Shown here: positions 49,575-59,978 of the stretch, piece by piece
How the letters are laid out: every line of letters begins with the position of its first letter
Position numbering within the stretch: position 1 is the stretch's first letter
Source of the DNA: Polynucleobacter sp. AP-Jannik-300A-C4
GTDB lineage: Bacteria > Pseudomonadota > Gammaproteobacteria > Burkholderiales > Burkholderiaceae
Reading direction: 5' to 3'
NCBI RefSeq assembly: GCF_018688335.1
Contig: NZ_CP061316.1
Span: forward strand, 1,934,165-1,998,164
Length of the DNA: 64,000 bases
Notes under the pieces: model-generated
Told to the model about the DNA's origin: nothing
The model's database searches: none
The model's input: the letters and a program-made list of their open reading frames with translations, nothing else
Position numbers and translations under genes: made by a program

Positions 49575-50884
49575 GGCCCTTTTTTCTTAAACAAGGCATA
49601 GAAAAAACCATCATTTAGCTCGGCGGGCAAAATTTGTCCGGGAGCGCTCAATCGTAACGCATCGGGATGCTCATTCGCAAACCAAGCGGCCTGCTCCTCG
49701 CCCTCTTCCGGAAATACGGAGCAAGTCACATACAAAAGCGTGCCGCCCATTTTGAGCATCTTCCACGCTTGCTCCAAAATAGCGCGTTGCCTCAACTGTA
49801 GCGCTTTAATATCTGCCTCACGACGCAAGAAGGGGATATCGGGGTGTCTTGCAACAATGCCAGATGCTGAGCAAGGCGCATCCAATAAGATTTTGTCAAA
49901 CGGCTTACCATCCCACCAGGCTGACTTTGAGGCGTCGCCACGCACCACCTGAACGTCGTCAGATTGCAATCGCAAGCGATCTAAATTACCGCCAATTTTT
50001 CCAAGACGCTGACCATCCAACTCCAATGCAATCATCTCGCATTGCGCCAACTCCAATAAGTGAGCGGTTTTTCCACCAGGCGCAGCACAAGCATCCAATA
50101 CGCGCTCTCCCAGTTTTGGGTCAAGCAATACCGCCGCAATTTGAGCCCCTGCATCTTGAACAGAAACAGCGCCACTATAAAATCCCGGCAAATCGGATAC
50201 CGGCACAGGCTCACGCAAGACCAAAGCAGAATTCAATGGGATTCCAGCAATGCTATCAATGGGCTCAGAAACGATGCCGGCCTGATGCAATAACTCTTGA
50301 TATTCCTGACGCGTATGCTGCTTGAGATTCACCCGCAAAATTAAGGGTGCACGTTGGGCCTGCTGAATCAGCATAGCCTGCCAAGACTTCGAATAGTTAC
50401 GTTTCAAACTAGCCCGCCACCAGGGCGGAAAAAACATAGGAATGGGGTCTGGCGGATAAGGTTTCTCATTCTCAGCCTGCACTGCCAGACTAACCTTGCG
50501 CAGTACAGCATTCACTAAGCCCTTGGCATACATTGTTGGCTCATATTCACTGCAAGCCTTTACTGCCTGATCAACGATCGTATGAGCCGCATAGCCTTTA
50601 CCCTCCGCACCACTTTGTAAGAACAAGGCGATTGCTACGCTTAATAAGTACTCTACTTCTACTGGTGGAGTCTTTGGAATGAATTCCTTAATGAACTCAT
50701 GAGATCTCACCCACTTACGCAAAGCGTCAAATGTAAGGCTTTGAACGATAGGGCGTTCGTGCGCATCCAGCTGATCCAAAACTTCTGTAAGTGATCGACC
50801 CGCCATCACCTCACCAATTGCTTGCGCAGAAATAGTGATCGCCTCGGATAGAGGAAGACTGCGTGGTGTTTTTTGATCAGTCAA
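49571..50884 (-). CDS. rsmB: 16S rRNA m5C967 methyltransferase RsmB
   Basis: This 437-residue protein has an N-terminal NusB-like RNA-binding domain and a C-terminal SAM-dependent methyltransferase. The SAM motif I is LDACAAPGGKTAHLLE. The two catalytic cysteines are in DAPCSASG and VTCSVFPEEGE. The gene lies in the typical order htpX-rsmB-DUF4390-ntrY. Confidence 0.93.
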   Translation of the reverse strand: MTDQKTPRSLPLSEAITISAQAIGEVMAGRSLTEVLDQLDAHERPIVQSLTFDALRKWVRSHEFIKEFIPKTPPVEVEYLLSVAIALFLQSGAEGKGYAAHTIVDQAVKACSEYEPTMYAKGLVNAVLRKVSLAVQAENEKPYPPDPIPMFFPPWWRASLKRNYSKSWQAMLIQQAQRAPLILRVNLKQHTRQEYQELLHQAGIVSEPIDSIAGIPLNSALVLREPVPVSDLPGFYSGAVSVQDAGAQIAAVLLDPKLGERVLDACAAPGGKTAHLLELAQCEMIALELDGQRLGKIGGNLDRLRLQSDDVQVVRGDASKSAWWDGKPFDKILLDAPCSASGIVARHPDIPFLRREADIKALQLRQRAILEQAWKMLKMGGTLLYVTCSVFPEEGEEQAAWFANEHPDALRLSAPGQILPAELNDGFFYALFKKKGP

Positions 50885-50885
50885 A

Positions 50886-51752
50886 TTATTCCGCTCCGGG
50901 GTAAACCCCGTTTTTAGACATGCTAATTAATCGAGCTACCCGCTCCTCCATTGGGGGATGGGTAGAAAAAAGTTGTGAGAGGCCACCAGCGGTAAGAGGG
51001 TTAATGATCATCATTTGCGCCGTCTCAGGATGCCGCTCAATGGCTTGAAATGGGATACCTTGAGCATAGGCATGAATTTTTTGCAGGGCCTGTGCGAGCG
51101 ACTCAGGATCAGAGCTCATTTCCGCTCCGCCACGATCGGCTTCATATTCGCGCGCCCGAGAGATGCTCATTTGAATTAGGCTTGCTGCCAGAGGCGCCAA
51201 AATCATTACCGCCAATGCCGCAATGGGATTGCCTTGCCGACCCTCTGAATTTCGACCACCAGCAAACATCGCTAAATTTGCCAACGCAGAAATGGCGCCG
51301 GCCATAGTTGCTGCGACAGTAGAAATCAAAATATCTCGGTGCTTTACGTGTGCAAGCTCATGCGCCATTACACCGCGCAATTCACGGGGCGAAAGAACTC
51401 TGAGGATGCCGGTGGTTGCTGCAACAGCAGCATTCTCCGGATTGCGACCGGTTGCAAATGCATTGGGCGCATCCTCATCAATTAAAAATACTTTAGGCAT
51501 GGGGAGTCCAGCCTTTTCAGCCAGCTCTTTAACCATGGCATAAAGCTGCGGAGCAGAATGCTCATCCACTTGCTGTGCATTTGTCATCCTGAGGACCATC
51601 GTATCTGAGAACCAGTAGCTAAAAAAGTTCATTCCGATTGCGATCAGCAGCGCAATCAACATCCCCTCTTCACCACCAAGCATGCCACCAACCACTATGA
51701 AGAGCGCAGTAATTGCCGCCATCAAAATCGCGGTCTTTGCTAAATTAAACAT
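50886..51752 (-). CDS. htpX: Membrane zinc protease HtpX
   Basis: This 288-residue protein has two N-terminal membrane segments, the zinc-binding HELAH motif ([12 protein letters not shown]) and a further glutamate in [14 protein letters not shown]. HtpX degrades misfolded membrane proteins. Its start overlaps the fmt stop by eight bases. Confidence 0.95.
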   Translation of the reverse strand: MFNLAKTAILMAAITALFIVVGGMLGGEEGMLIALLIAIGMNFFSYWFSDTMVLRMTNAQQVDEHSAPQLYAMVKELAEKAGLPMPKVFLIDEDAPNAFATGRNPENAAVAATTGILRVLSPRELRGVMAHELAHVKHRDILISTVAATMAGAISALANLAMFAGGRNSEGRQGNPIAALAVMILAPLAASLIQMSISRAREYEADRGGAEMSSDPESLAQALQKIHAYAQGIPFQAIERHPETAQMMIINPLTAGGLSQLFSTHPPMEERVARLISMSKNGVYPGAE

Positions 51753-52767
51753 TTACGTCTCCTTGCTTGTTTGCCGCCTTTTCAAACCTCATTAAATTAG
51801 GTGCACTTATTCCACCAGGAATGCACAGACTTGCAGAAATCTTTTTCCCGCCTGGTTTTTGCATTTCTAAAATCTCAATCACGCCCTCACCACATTGAAC
51901 ATACACGCCATCAGCACTACAGCCTACAATTTGTCCAGGCTTGGCATCTGGATCTATTTGCACTTGCTTGGGCAAACAAGAGTTCCAAAACTTGAATTGC
52001 TCGCCTTGAAGGCTGCTCGTCGATCCGGGAAATGGATTGAAAGCTCGAATGCGTCGATCAATTTCAACTGCACTTAACTGCCAATCAATTTCTGCCTCGT
52101 TCTTTAATATTTTTTCTGCATAGGTAATGCCGATACTTGGCTGTGGAGTTCTTGCAATGACAACATCCTTATCTAGATCATTCAGAACCTTCACCATCAA
52201 CTCAGCACCCAGCTTAGCAAGCCGATCGTGAAGTGTTGCGCTAGTTTCGTCAGATGCGATTTTCAAATCACCCACCAAAACGGTATCGCCAGTATCTAGA
52301 CCCGCATCCATTTGCATGATGCTCACACCGGTGCAGGCGTCACCACTCTCAATAGCGCGCTGGATTGGGGCTGCGCCGCGCCATCTTGGTAACAAAGATG
52401 CGTGAATATTAAAGCAGCCATACCTACCATTGCGAGACGCGATGTCCAGAACGTCTTGAGGAAGAATTAATCCGTATGCAACCACTACCATTGCATCAAA
52501 ATCAATGCCAGATAAATATTGATATGCTTCAAGCGCTGCCGCTTGTTTCTGCAAGTCAGGATGACTCTGTTTAAGAGATGCCGGTTGCAATACAGGAATA
52601 TTTTTTTCTTGCGCAAATAGTTTTACGGGGCTCGCCTGCAGATGCATGCCGCGACCAGCACGACGGTCTGGCTGGGTAAGCGCTAAAACAATTTGATGCC
52701 CAGCCTTTTCTATTGCACGCATTGCTTGCGCAGCAAACTCTGGGGTACCAGCAAAAACAATTTTCAT
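51745..52767 (-). CDS. fmt: Methionyl-tRNA formyltransferase
   Basis: This 340-residue enzyme formylates Met-tRNAfMet. The catalytic segment [17 protein letters not shown] and the following [11 protein letters not shown] are typical. The C-terminal OB-like domain is present, so the protein is full length. It is followed by htpX and preceded by def with seven bases between. Confidence 0.95.
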   Translation of the reverse strand: MKIVFAGTPEFAAQAMRAIEKAGHQIVLALTQPDRRAGRGMHLQASPVKLFAQEKNIPVLQPASLKQSHPDLQKQAAALEAYQYLSGIDFDAMVVVAYGLILPQDVLDIASRNGRYGCFNIHASLLPRWRGAAPIQRAIESGDACTGVSIMQMDAGLDTGDTVLVGDLKIASDETSATLHDRLAKLGAELMVKVLNDLDKDVVIARTPQPSIGITYAEKILKNEAEIDWQLSAVEIDRRIRAFNPFPGSTSSLQGEQFKFWNSCLPKQVQIDPDAKPGQIVGCSADGVYVQCGEGVIEILEMQKPGGKKISASLCIPGGISAPNLMRFEKAANKQGDVNV

Positions 52768-52774
52768 TGGGCGC

Positions 52775-53290
52775 TTAGCGCTCGCCTACTAATTCTTTTG
52801 CGCGCTTTTTCATTTTGAGAGAAATACGATTGCGCTTCAACATCGAGAGATACTCAACAAACACCTTGCCCTGCAAGTGATCCATCTCGTGTTGCAAGCA
52901 GACTGATAACAAGCCATCTGCCTCTACTTCAAATTCTTTTCCATTGATGTCGAGCGCTTTTACTCGAACTACCGCTGGGCGATCAACTTCATCGTAATAC
53001 TCTGGCACAGAAAGACATCCTTCGCGCCATGATTTTTTTTCTGGGCTTGCCCAAACTAATTCTGGATTGATGAATACCATTAACTCGTCTTGATTATCTG
53101 AAATATCAATCACCACAATCCGCTCATGAATATCAACCTGTGTTGCAGCCAAACCAACCCCCGGCGCTTCGTACATTGTCTCGGCCATATCGGCCACAAT
53201 TTTTTTGATGCGTGCATCTACCTGCGCCACGGGTTTAGCAACCTTAAGTAGGCGTGGATCTGGATAGCAAAGGACAGTTAATAAAGCCAT
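52775..53290 (-). CDS. def: Peptide deformylase
   Basis: This 171-residue enzyme removes the formyl group of nascent proteins. The three metal motifs are [17 protein letters not shown] and [10 protein letters not shown] start at ATG 53290 ([14 protein letters not shown]), as usual for the family; a TTG five codons earlier is unlikely. Confidence 0.95.
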   Translation of the reverse strand: MALLTVLCYPDPRLLKVAKPVAQVDARIKKIVADMAETMYEAPGVGLAATQVDIHERIVVIDISDNQDELMVFINPELVWASPEKKSWREGCLSVPEYYDEVDRPAVVRVKALDINGKEFEVEADGLLSVCLQHEMDHLQGKVFVEYLSMLKRNRISLKMKKRAKELVGER

Positions 53291-53361
53291 ATCGGAATTA
53301 TCCAACAGAGTAATAAAGCTGTCCTGATAGTTCTCTATACGCCCATGCTGAAAATTGCTTT

Positions 53362-54036
53362 ATGAACAAGCCGAAAAATTCAGACATCATCCAAATTCAC
53401 CAAAACTCCGCTGGCTATCCAGCTCGCCTATTAAATTTATACGATCCTCCCAACTCAATCTATATATATGGTGATATTCGCTTGCTGGATTTGCCGATGG
53501 TTGCCATTGTTGGATCCCGCAAGGCCAGCCAAGAGGGAATCAAAAATGCCCACTATTTTGCGCAAGCCCTATCTGCAAAGGGCTATCTCATTATTTCGGG
53601 CTTAGCCAGGGGTATTGATGGTGCCGCCCACTTGGGCGCCCTTGGACAGAAGCAGGACCGACCAACCATCGCAGTATGCGGAACGGGGCTGGACATTGTG
53701 TACCCCAAAGAGCATCAAAGATTGGCCCAAGCCATTGGTAGCAGCGGCTTACTTGTGTCTGAATTAGAGCCAGGATTGGGGCCAAAAGCCTGGCACTTCC
53801 CACGCAGGAACCGCATTATTGCCGCTCTAGCCCTAGGTATCCTGGTAATCGAAGCAGCTGAGCGCTCTGGCTCACTGATTACAGCCAAAATAGGGCTGGA
53901 GCTTGGCCGTGAGATCTTTGCAATTCCCGGGTCAATACATCACCCCCTATCAAGGGGCTGTCACCAGCTACTTCAGCAAGGGGCCAAACTCGTCCAATCC
54001 CCAAAAGATATCCTGGAAGAGCTAGAAAATTGGTGA
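53362..54036 (+). CDS. dprA: DNA-processing protein DprA, Rossmann domain only
   Basis: This 224-residue protein keeps the complete Rossmann-like domain: VAIVGSRKASQEG, IISGLARGIDGAAHLGAL, PRRNRIIAALALGILVIEAAERSGSLITA. The family usually has 300 to 380 residues; here the N-terminal SAM-like and C-terminal winged-helix parts are missing or very short. DprA loads RecA on incoming single-stranded DNA in natural transformation. It is divergent from def and followed by the topoisomerase gene, as in relatives. Confidence 0.88.
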   Translation: MNKPKNSDIIQIHQNSAGYPARLLNLYDPPNSIYIYGDIRLLDLPMVAIVGSRKASQEGIKNAHYFAQALSAKGYLIISGLARGIDGAAHLGALGQKQDRPTIAVCGTGLDIVYPKEHQRLAQAIGSSGLLVSELEPGLGPKAWHFPRRNRIIAALALGILVIEAAERSGSLITAKIGLELGREIFAIPGSIHHPLSRGCHQLLQQGAKLVQSPKDILEELENW

Positions 54037-54256
54037 AAAGGGCATTTAAACCCTTTTAAAGGCCTATTTTGGGAAAATTTAAGGCATTACAAGCGCATTC
54101 CAAAACCCCAAAATATGAGGATTTTGGACTTTTGTTAATTTATCGGTTAATAATAAAAAAGGGGTGTGGGAAAGATTGGCTCAAAAATGGGCTTAATTTG
54201 GCATCCTATTTGCACCCAATAAAACATGATTTCAAGCTCAAATTTAGGCAAAACGC

Positions 54257-56935
54257 GTGGCAACTAAAGCAACTACCAAAAAAAGCAGCTCAAAAACTTC
54301 AAGCGTGGATCACCCTAAGGCGCTCATCATTGCGGAGAAACCTTCTGTTGCGAATGACATTGCCAAGGCTTTAGGAGGCTTCACTAAATATGAGGACTAT
54401 TTCGAGAGCGATGACTTTGTCATCTCTTCTGCAGTGGGCCACTTATTAGAAATTGCTGCCCCGGAAGAATTTGATGTCAAACGTGGCAAATGGTCGTTTG
54501 CAAACCTACCGGTTGTGCCGCCCTATTTTGATTTACGCCCGATCGCCAAAACTGAATCGCGCCTCAAGGTATTGCAAAAGCTGATTAAGCGCAAAGATAT
54601 CAATCAGCTTATAAATGCATGTGACGCGGGGCGTGAAGGTGAATTAATTTTCCGCTTGATTGCACAGCATGCGAAAGCGCCACAGGCCATTAAGCGTCTT
54701 TGGCTGCAATCTATGACCCCGGCAGCGATTCGTGATGGCTTTGCTTCGCTGCGTAGTGATGCCGACATGCAGCCTCTAGCAGATGCAGCACGCTGCCGCT
54801 CTGAGGCAGATTGGATGGTTGGCATTAACGGCACACGTGCCATGACAGCATTCAACAGTAAAAGTGGTGGATTCTTTTTAACGACAGTTGGTCGAGTACA
54901 AACGCCAACCTTATCAATCGTTGTAGAGCGCGAAGAACTAATTCGTAAATTTGTCTCTAAAGACTATTGGGAAGTTAAGGCCGAATTTATTGCTGCAGCT
55001 GGCGTATATGAAGGCCGCTGGTTTGATCCGAAGTTTAAAAAGGATGTTGCTGCTCCAGATGCGCGCGAGAATCGCCTCTGGAGTGAAGCTGCTGCACAAA
55101 GCATTGTGGCTGCGTGTCGCGATAAAAAAGCGAGCGTCAAAGAAGAGGCCAAGCCAGCAACTCAGCTAGCGCCACAACTTTTTGACTTAACTAGTTTGCA
55201 ACGCGAGGCCAATGCACGCTTTGGCTTCTCCGCCAAAAATACCTTGGGTCTGGCTCAAGCACTTTACGAGCGTCATAAGGTGCTTACTTATCCGCGTACG
55301 GATGCTAAAGCCTTACCCGAAGATTATTTGGATACCGTTAAGCAGACCATGGAGAACCTGGCTGATAACTCATCAGAATATCGTCCATTTGCTAAACAAA
55401 TTTTGCAAGGCGATCCTAAAGATCCAAAGGCAAAAGCTGGATATGGCTGGATCAAACCAAACAAACGTATTTTTGACAACTCAAAAATATCTGATCACTT
55501 TGCGATCATCCCAACCTTAGAGTCTCCAAAGAGTCTGAGCGAGCCAGAGCAAAAGTTGTATGACTTGGTAGTCCGTCGTTTCTTGGCGGTGTTTTACCCT
55601 GCTGCCGAGTTCCGCGTCACCACTCGCATTACCGAAGCGTCAGGTCATCACTTTAAAACCGAGGGCCGTGTTCTAGTATCCCCAGGTTGGCTAACTGTCT
55701 ATGGCAGATCCAACCAAGCAGATGATGAGCTGGTGGCCGTACAAGAAGGCGAAACCGTACAAACTGAATCTATCTCCGCCATCCCATTAAAAACCAAACC
55801 CCCTGCTCGCTATACCGAGGCAACCTTGCTATCCGCCATGGAAAGTGCGGGCAAATGGGTCGACGATGATGAGATGCGTGAAGCCATGGCTGAAAAGGGT
55901 TTAGGGACACCTGCAACCCGTGCGGCGATTATTGAAGGCTTGCTAGCAGAGAAGTATATGGTTCGCGAAGCACGTGAGCTGATTCCTACGGCCAAAGCAT
56001 TCCAATTAATGACGCTACTACGCGGCTTGGATGTAGAAGAATTAACGCGCCCTGATCTCACGGGCAGCTGGGAAAATAAACTTTCCTTGATTGAGCGTGG
56101 CGAAATGAATCGCGATACCTTCATGCAAGAAATTGCACAGATGACGCAACGCATCGTCAAGCGCGCCAAGGAGTATGACAGCGACACCATTCCTGGTGAC
56201 TATGCCACTATGTCTACACCGTGCCCACACTGTAAGGGCGCAGTTAAAGAAAACTATCGTCGCTTTGCATGTGAGAAATGCGGATTTACGATTAGCAAAA
56301 CTCCGGGTGGGCGTGCGTTTGAATATCCAGAGGTAGAAGAGCTTCTTCGCGAAAAAACTATTGGACCACTGCAAGGTTTCCGCAGCAAGATGGGTAGGCC
56401 ATTTGCCGCAATTATTAAGTTAAGCGAAATTCCTGAAGAGGATGCCGATTATCCAAATGCAGGCTTTAAGCTTGAGTTTGATTTTGGCAACACGCAAGAG
56501 GATGAATCTGAAGCAATCGACTTTACCGGCCGTCAGGCTTTGGGTGTTTGTCCAAAGTGCTCTGGTGCTGTGTATGAGGATGGCATGCGCTATCTTTGTG
56601 AGAACAACACAGGGCCAAATAAATCATGTGATTTCAAAACGGGCAAGGTCGTTTTGCAACAAGAAATTTCTGCGGAGCAAGTTCAAAAATTGCTAGCAGA
56701 GGGCAAAACAGATTTGCTAACCAATTTCAAATCCAACCGTACTGGTCGCGGCTTTAAGGCTTATCTTGCTTTAGGCGCAGATGGCAAAATTGGTTTTGAG
56801 TTTGAAGCCAAAGCACCCAAGGCTGGTGCTGCCGACAAAGCACCAGCGAAGAAACGTGCAGGCGCCAGTGCAGCCACTAAGTCTGCAGCAAAACCTAAGC
56901 GTGCCAGCAAAACAAAGTCGTCCTCAAGCACTTGA
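54257..56935 (+). CDS. topB: DNA topoisomerase III (TopB type)
   Basis: This 892-residue type IA topoisomerase has the Toprim segment ALIIAEKPSVANDIAKALGG near residues 23-42 and EGELIF. The active-site tyrosine lies in the RYTEATLLSAME and LTYPRTDAKALP region. Two to three zinc-type cysteine clusters in the C-terminal quarter (CPHCKGAV...CEKCG; CPKCSGAV) and an alanine/lysine-rich tail follow. The IIAEKPS form of the motif indicates TopB instead of TopA. The start is GTG at 54257. The last 175 bases overlap the next gene antisense. Confidence 0.9.
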   Translation: MATKATTKKSSSKTSSVDHPKALIIAEKPSVANDIAKALGGFTKYEDYFESDDFVISSAVGHLLEIAAPEEFDVKRGKWSFANLPVVPPYFDLRPIAKTESRLKVLQKLIKRKDINQLINACDAGREGELIFRLIAQHAKAPQAIKRLWLQSMTPAAIRDGFASLRSDADMQPLADAARCRSEADWMVGINGTRAMTAFNSKSGGFFLTTVGRVQTPTLSIVVEREELIRKFVSKDYWEVKAEFIAAAGVYEGRWFDPKFKKDVAAPDARENRLWSEAAAQSIVAACRDKKASVKEEAKPATQLAPQLFDLTSLQREANARFGFSAKNTLGLAQALYERHKVLTYPRTDAKALPEDYLDTVKQTMENLADNSSEYRPFAKQILQGDPKDPKAKAGYGWIKPNKRIFDNSKISDHFAIIPTLESPKSLSEPEQKLYDLVVRRFLAVFYPAAEFRVTTRITEASGHHFKTEGRVLVSPGWLTVYGRSNQADDELVAVQEGETVQTESISAIPLKTKPPARYTEATLLSAMESAGKWVDDDEMREAMAEKGLGTPATRAAIIEGLLAEKYMVREARELIPTAKAFQLMTLLRGLDVEELTRPDLTGSWENKLSLIERGEMNRDTFMQEIAQMTQRIVKRAKEYDSDTIPGDYATMSTPCPHCKGAVKENYRRFACEKCGFTISKTPGGRAFEYPEVEELLREKTIGPLQGFRSKMGRPFAAIIKLSEIPEEDADYPNAGFKLEFDFGNTQEDESEAIDFTGRQALGVCPKCSGAVYEDGMRYLCENNTGPNKSCDFKTGKVVLQQEISAEQVQKLLAEGKTDLLTNFKSNRTGRGFKAYLALGADGKIGFEFEAKAPKAGAADKAPAKKRAGASAATKSAAKPKRASKTKSSSST

Positions 56936-57996
56936 GCAGTAATGAGCTTGGCAGCTAAGGCCGACCACAAAATACCTCTTGACCCTAGGGCTGTTGCTAA
57001 AAATATCCCCGGGCGTTGAGCGAGTGCCCCAATAATCGGCAAGCGATCACCTGCAACACAGCGCACACCGACAAAACTTCCTGACTTGTGAAGATGACTA
57101 ACATCACCTTCTTCATAATCCAATAAACCCTTTGCCTGCTCGCGATTAAAGTCATCACTTGTATCCCAATCATGTAGCTCCGACTCTCCTTCATCAAAGC
57201 TAGAGCCCACTATCCACTGGTAACTTCCATCGGGTAATTTCTTGGATGGCAAACAATAGCCATCGCCTGAGATAGCGGTACGAGGTAGTTTTGGGGCCCA
57301 CGCACTTTTTTCGTCAATCGAAAAAATGCTCAGCTGTCCACGCACCGGCCTCAAGGGAAGTCGCACGTCGATACTTGCAGCTAAATTTTTGGTTTCTATT
57401 GCTGCTGCAATAATGACTTTATCGGCGGTCATGATGGTGATGCCCTGGGGGTCGACCAATCGCCAGCCCGCAGGGGCTTTCTCTAATCGGGCTACTGAAG
57501 TATTCCAGCGGCAGGTCAACCTTGGGTTGGGGGTCAACGCATCTTGCGTTGCTTCGAATAAATTCAACGATGCTCCGCGAGGGAGCCAAATTCCATCTTG
57601 AGAAATTCCACAAGCATCCATTGCCTCATTTGCATAAAGAGCTTGCGCTAAACCTTCGTCAAGATTGAGTGATTGCAAATAGCCTGCAACATCATCCCGA
57701 TTAAAAACTTTATCTTTTTTATTTGGTTGAAAGATGCCATGTTGATTCCAGCACTTACCCCAGCGGGCTTCGGCCATTAGAAATGCAATGCGAGTTAAGC
57801 GCAATAAACGGGGTGCGCCTCGACCAACATGTGGATGAGCAATAGCGTAAGCGTGACTAGAACATGCTGATGCAGGGTGGGGGGCTGAGTCAAGGATACA
57901 AACCGTTTGACCGCGTTCAAGCAGTTCATTTGCAATGCTAGATCCAGCAATACCTGCCCCAATCACCACGATGTCATGGTGTTGGGGTGAGGTCAT
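56761..57996 (-). CDS. FAD-dependent oxidoreductase, MnmC2-like
   Basis: This 411-residue DAO-type flavoprotein has the N-terminal motif VVIGAGIAGSSIANELLERG, then a central part resembling MnmC's C-terminal (oxidoreductase) domain, and ALGSRGILWSALAAKLI near the C-terminus. The end, LVAALAPARFF, matches the conserved LxPxRF end of that family. This piece is encoded inside the overlap with topB, which supports the overlap being real. MnmC2 acts on cmnm5-U34 of tRNAs, the product of MnmE/MnmG; mnmE lies 2 kb away. No MnmD methyltransferase domain is present. Confidence 0.82.
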   Translation of the reverse strand: MTSPQHHDIVVIGAGIAGSSIANELLERGQTVCILDSAPHPASACSSHAYAIAHPHVGRGAPRLLRLTRIAFLMAEARWGKCWNQHGIFQPNKKDKVFNRDDVAGYLQSLNLDEGLAQALYANEAMDACGISQDGIWLPRGASLNLFEATQDALTPNPRLTCRWNTSVARLEKAPAGWRLVDPQGITIMTADKVIIAAAIETKNLAASIDVRLPLRPVRGQLSIFSIDEKSAWAPKLPRTAISGDGYCLPSKKLPDGSYQWIVGSSFDEGESELHDWDTSDDFNREQAKGLLDYEEGDVSHLHKSGSFVGVRCVAGDRLPIIGALAQRPGIFLATALGSRGILWSALAAKLITAQVLEDDFVLLARLGFAADLVAALAPARFFAGALSAAPALGALASNSKPILPSAPKAR

Positions 57997-58041
57997 TAAA
58001 TGCGGATGTTTTGAAAAGACTTCTTAAGTTCCTAGGGATGA

Positions 58042-59889
58042 CTAGGCGTTTAAGCGCTTCTCAATTTTGCTGCGTGCTTCGATTAGCTCTTTAGGCAAGC
58101 GCTCACCTAGATGCTCAAATAATTCTGAATGGAGTTTGAGCTCATTCTTCCAATCGTCAACAGCAACGGTAATGGCCTTCTCAAATTTGTCTGCTGAATA
58201 ATCGAGGCCATTCCAATGCATGTCAGCATGCTCTGGGCAAATACCAAACACCGTCTCTTTACCTTTAGCTGTGCCTTCAGCACGGCCTAAGATCCAAGAG
58301 AGCACGCGCATGTTTTCACCGAAACCAGGCCATACAAACTTGCCGTTTTCATCTTTGCGGAACCAGTTCACACAATAGATCTTTGGTAGCACAGCACCTT
58401 CGGCAGCAAGCTTGCTACCAATGTTCAACCAATGCTGGAAGTAATCGCTCATGTTGTAACCAGCAAATGCAATCATCGCAAATGGGTCGCGACGTACAAC
58501 GCCTACTTGGCCAGTAATCGCAGCGGTGGTTTCAGAGCCCATTGTGGCGGCCATGTAAACACCTTCTACCCAGTCACGTGCTTCACTTACCAATGGCACT
58601 GTGTTTGAGCGACGACCGCCAAACAAGAATGCATCAATCGCAACGCCCTCAGGATTGTCCCAATTTGGATCAACTGCAGGGTTATTTGTAGCAGCTACAG
58701 TGAAGCGTGAATTTGGATGCGCAGCTTTACGACCGGCGGCACCATCAGCAGGCGTCCAGTCTTTACCTTGCCAGTCAATCAAATGTGCAGGAGGAGTATC
58801 AGTTAAACCTTCCCACCAAACATCACCATCATCAGTTAAACCAACGTTAGTGAAGATCACATCTTGGTTTAATGAATCGAGACAGTTTGGATTGGTTTGA
58901 CGATTTGTACCTGGAGCAACACCAAAGTAACCAGACTCTGGGTTAATCGCAAACAAACGTGTCTTTCCTGTAACAGGGTCCTTGCGTGGCTTGATCCATG
59001 CAATGTCATCACCAACCGTAGTGACCTTCCAACCCTCGAAGCCTTTTGGAGGAATCATCATAGAGAAGTTGGTTTTTCCGCAGGCAGATGGGAAAGCTGC
59101 GGCAATATGGTATTTCTTGCCCTCGGGTGAAGTCACACCCAAGATCAACATGTGTTCAGCTAACCAGCCTTGATCGCGACCCATATTGGATGCAATGCGT
59201 AATGCAAAACATTTTTTACCTAGTAAAGCATTGCCGCCGTAACCAGATCCAAAAGACCAAATCTCGCGAGTTTCTGGATAGTGAACGATGTACTTAGTTT
59301 TATTGTTAGGCCAAGCAACGTCTTTTTCGCCCGCAGCCAATGGCTTACCAACAGTGTGAATGCAAGGAACGAATTCGCCGGTGGCGCCAAGCTGATCAAT
59401 CACAGCTTTGCCCATGCGGGTCATTAAGCGCATGTTGATAGCAACATAAGGGCTGTCAGACAACTCAACGCCAATATGGGCGATTGGGGAGCCAATTGGG
59501 CCCATGGAGAATGGCACTACGTACATTGTTCTACCGCGCATACAGCCGTCAAACAATGGCTGGAGAGTGGCACGCATTTCACTTGGCTCTACCCAGTTAT
59601 TGGTTGGGCCAGCATCTTCTTTTTTTGCAGAGCAGATAAATGTGCGGTCCTCAACACGGGCCACATCATCTGGGTCTGATAGTGCTAAAAAAGCATTTTT
59701 ACGCTTTGCTGGGTTGAGGCGCTTGAATACACCCGCATTTACCAATAGCTCACAAAATTCATCATATTCAGCCTGAGAGCCGTCGCACCAGCGAATCTTG
59801 TCTGGCTTAGTTAGAGCGGCAACATCTGCAACCCATTGAATGAGTTTTTGATTTTTTACGTACTCAGGTGCATTGGTATTAATAGTCAT
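58042..59889 (-). CDS. pckG: Phosphoenolpyruvate carboxykinase (GTP)
   Basis: This 615-residue enzyme converts oxaloacetate and GTP to phosphoenolpyruvate. The P-loop with the reactive cysteine is [13 protein letters not shown]. Other typical segments are [16 protein letters not shown] and [19 protein letters not shown]. It is full length and ends on the minus strand before the flavoprotein gene. Confidence 0.96.
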   Translation of the reverse strand: MTINTNAPEYVKNQKLIQWVADVAALTKPDKIRWCDGSQAEYDEFCELLVNAGVFKRLNPAKRKNAFLALSDPDDVARVEDRTFICSAKKEDAGPTNNWVEPSEMRATLQPLFDGCMRGRTMYVVPFSMGPIGSPIAHIGVELSDSPYVAINMRLMTRMGKAVIDQLGATGEFVPCIHTVGKPLAAGEKDVAWPNNKTKYIVHYPETREIWSFGSGYGGNALLGKKCFALRIASNMGRDQGWLAEHMLILGVTSPEGKKYHIAAAFPSACGKTNFSMMIPPKGFEGWKVTTVGDDIAWIKPRKDPVTGKTRLFAINPESGYFGVAPGTNRQTNPNCLDSLNQDVIFTNVGLTDDGDVWWEGLTDTPPAHLIDWQGKDWTPADGAAGRKAAHPNSRFTVAATNNPAVDPNWDNPEGVAIDAFLFGGRRSNTVPLVSEARDWVEGVYMAATMGSETTAAITGQVGVVRRDPFAMIAFAGYNMSDYFQHWLNIGSKLAAEGAVLPKIYCVNWFRKDENGKFVWPGFGENMRVLSWILGRAEGTAKGKETVFGICPEHADMHWNGLDYSADKFEKAITVAVDDWKNELKLHSELFEHLGERLPKELIEARSKIEKRLNA

Positions 59890-59978
59890 GAGAGTCCTAT
59901 GAAATGTAATATTTTTGATCGCACTATTTTAACATTTTGGGCGTATTTTTAGGTGCCGACCCACCAAGAGCAAACCCT

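Noticed and set aside
54257..56935. DNA topoisomerase I (TopA)
   Set aside because: The Toprim motif reads IIAEKPS as in topoisomerase III, not the IVESPAK form of TopA.
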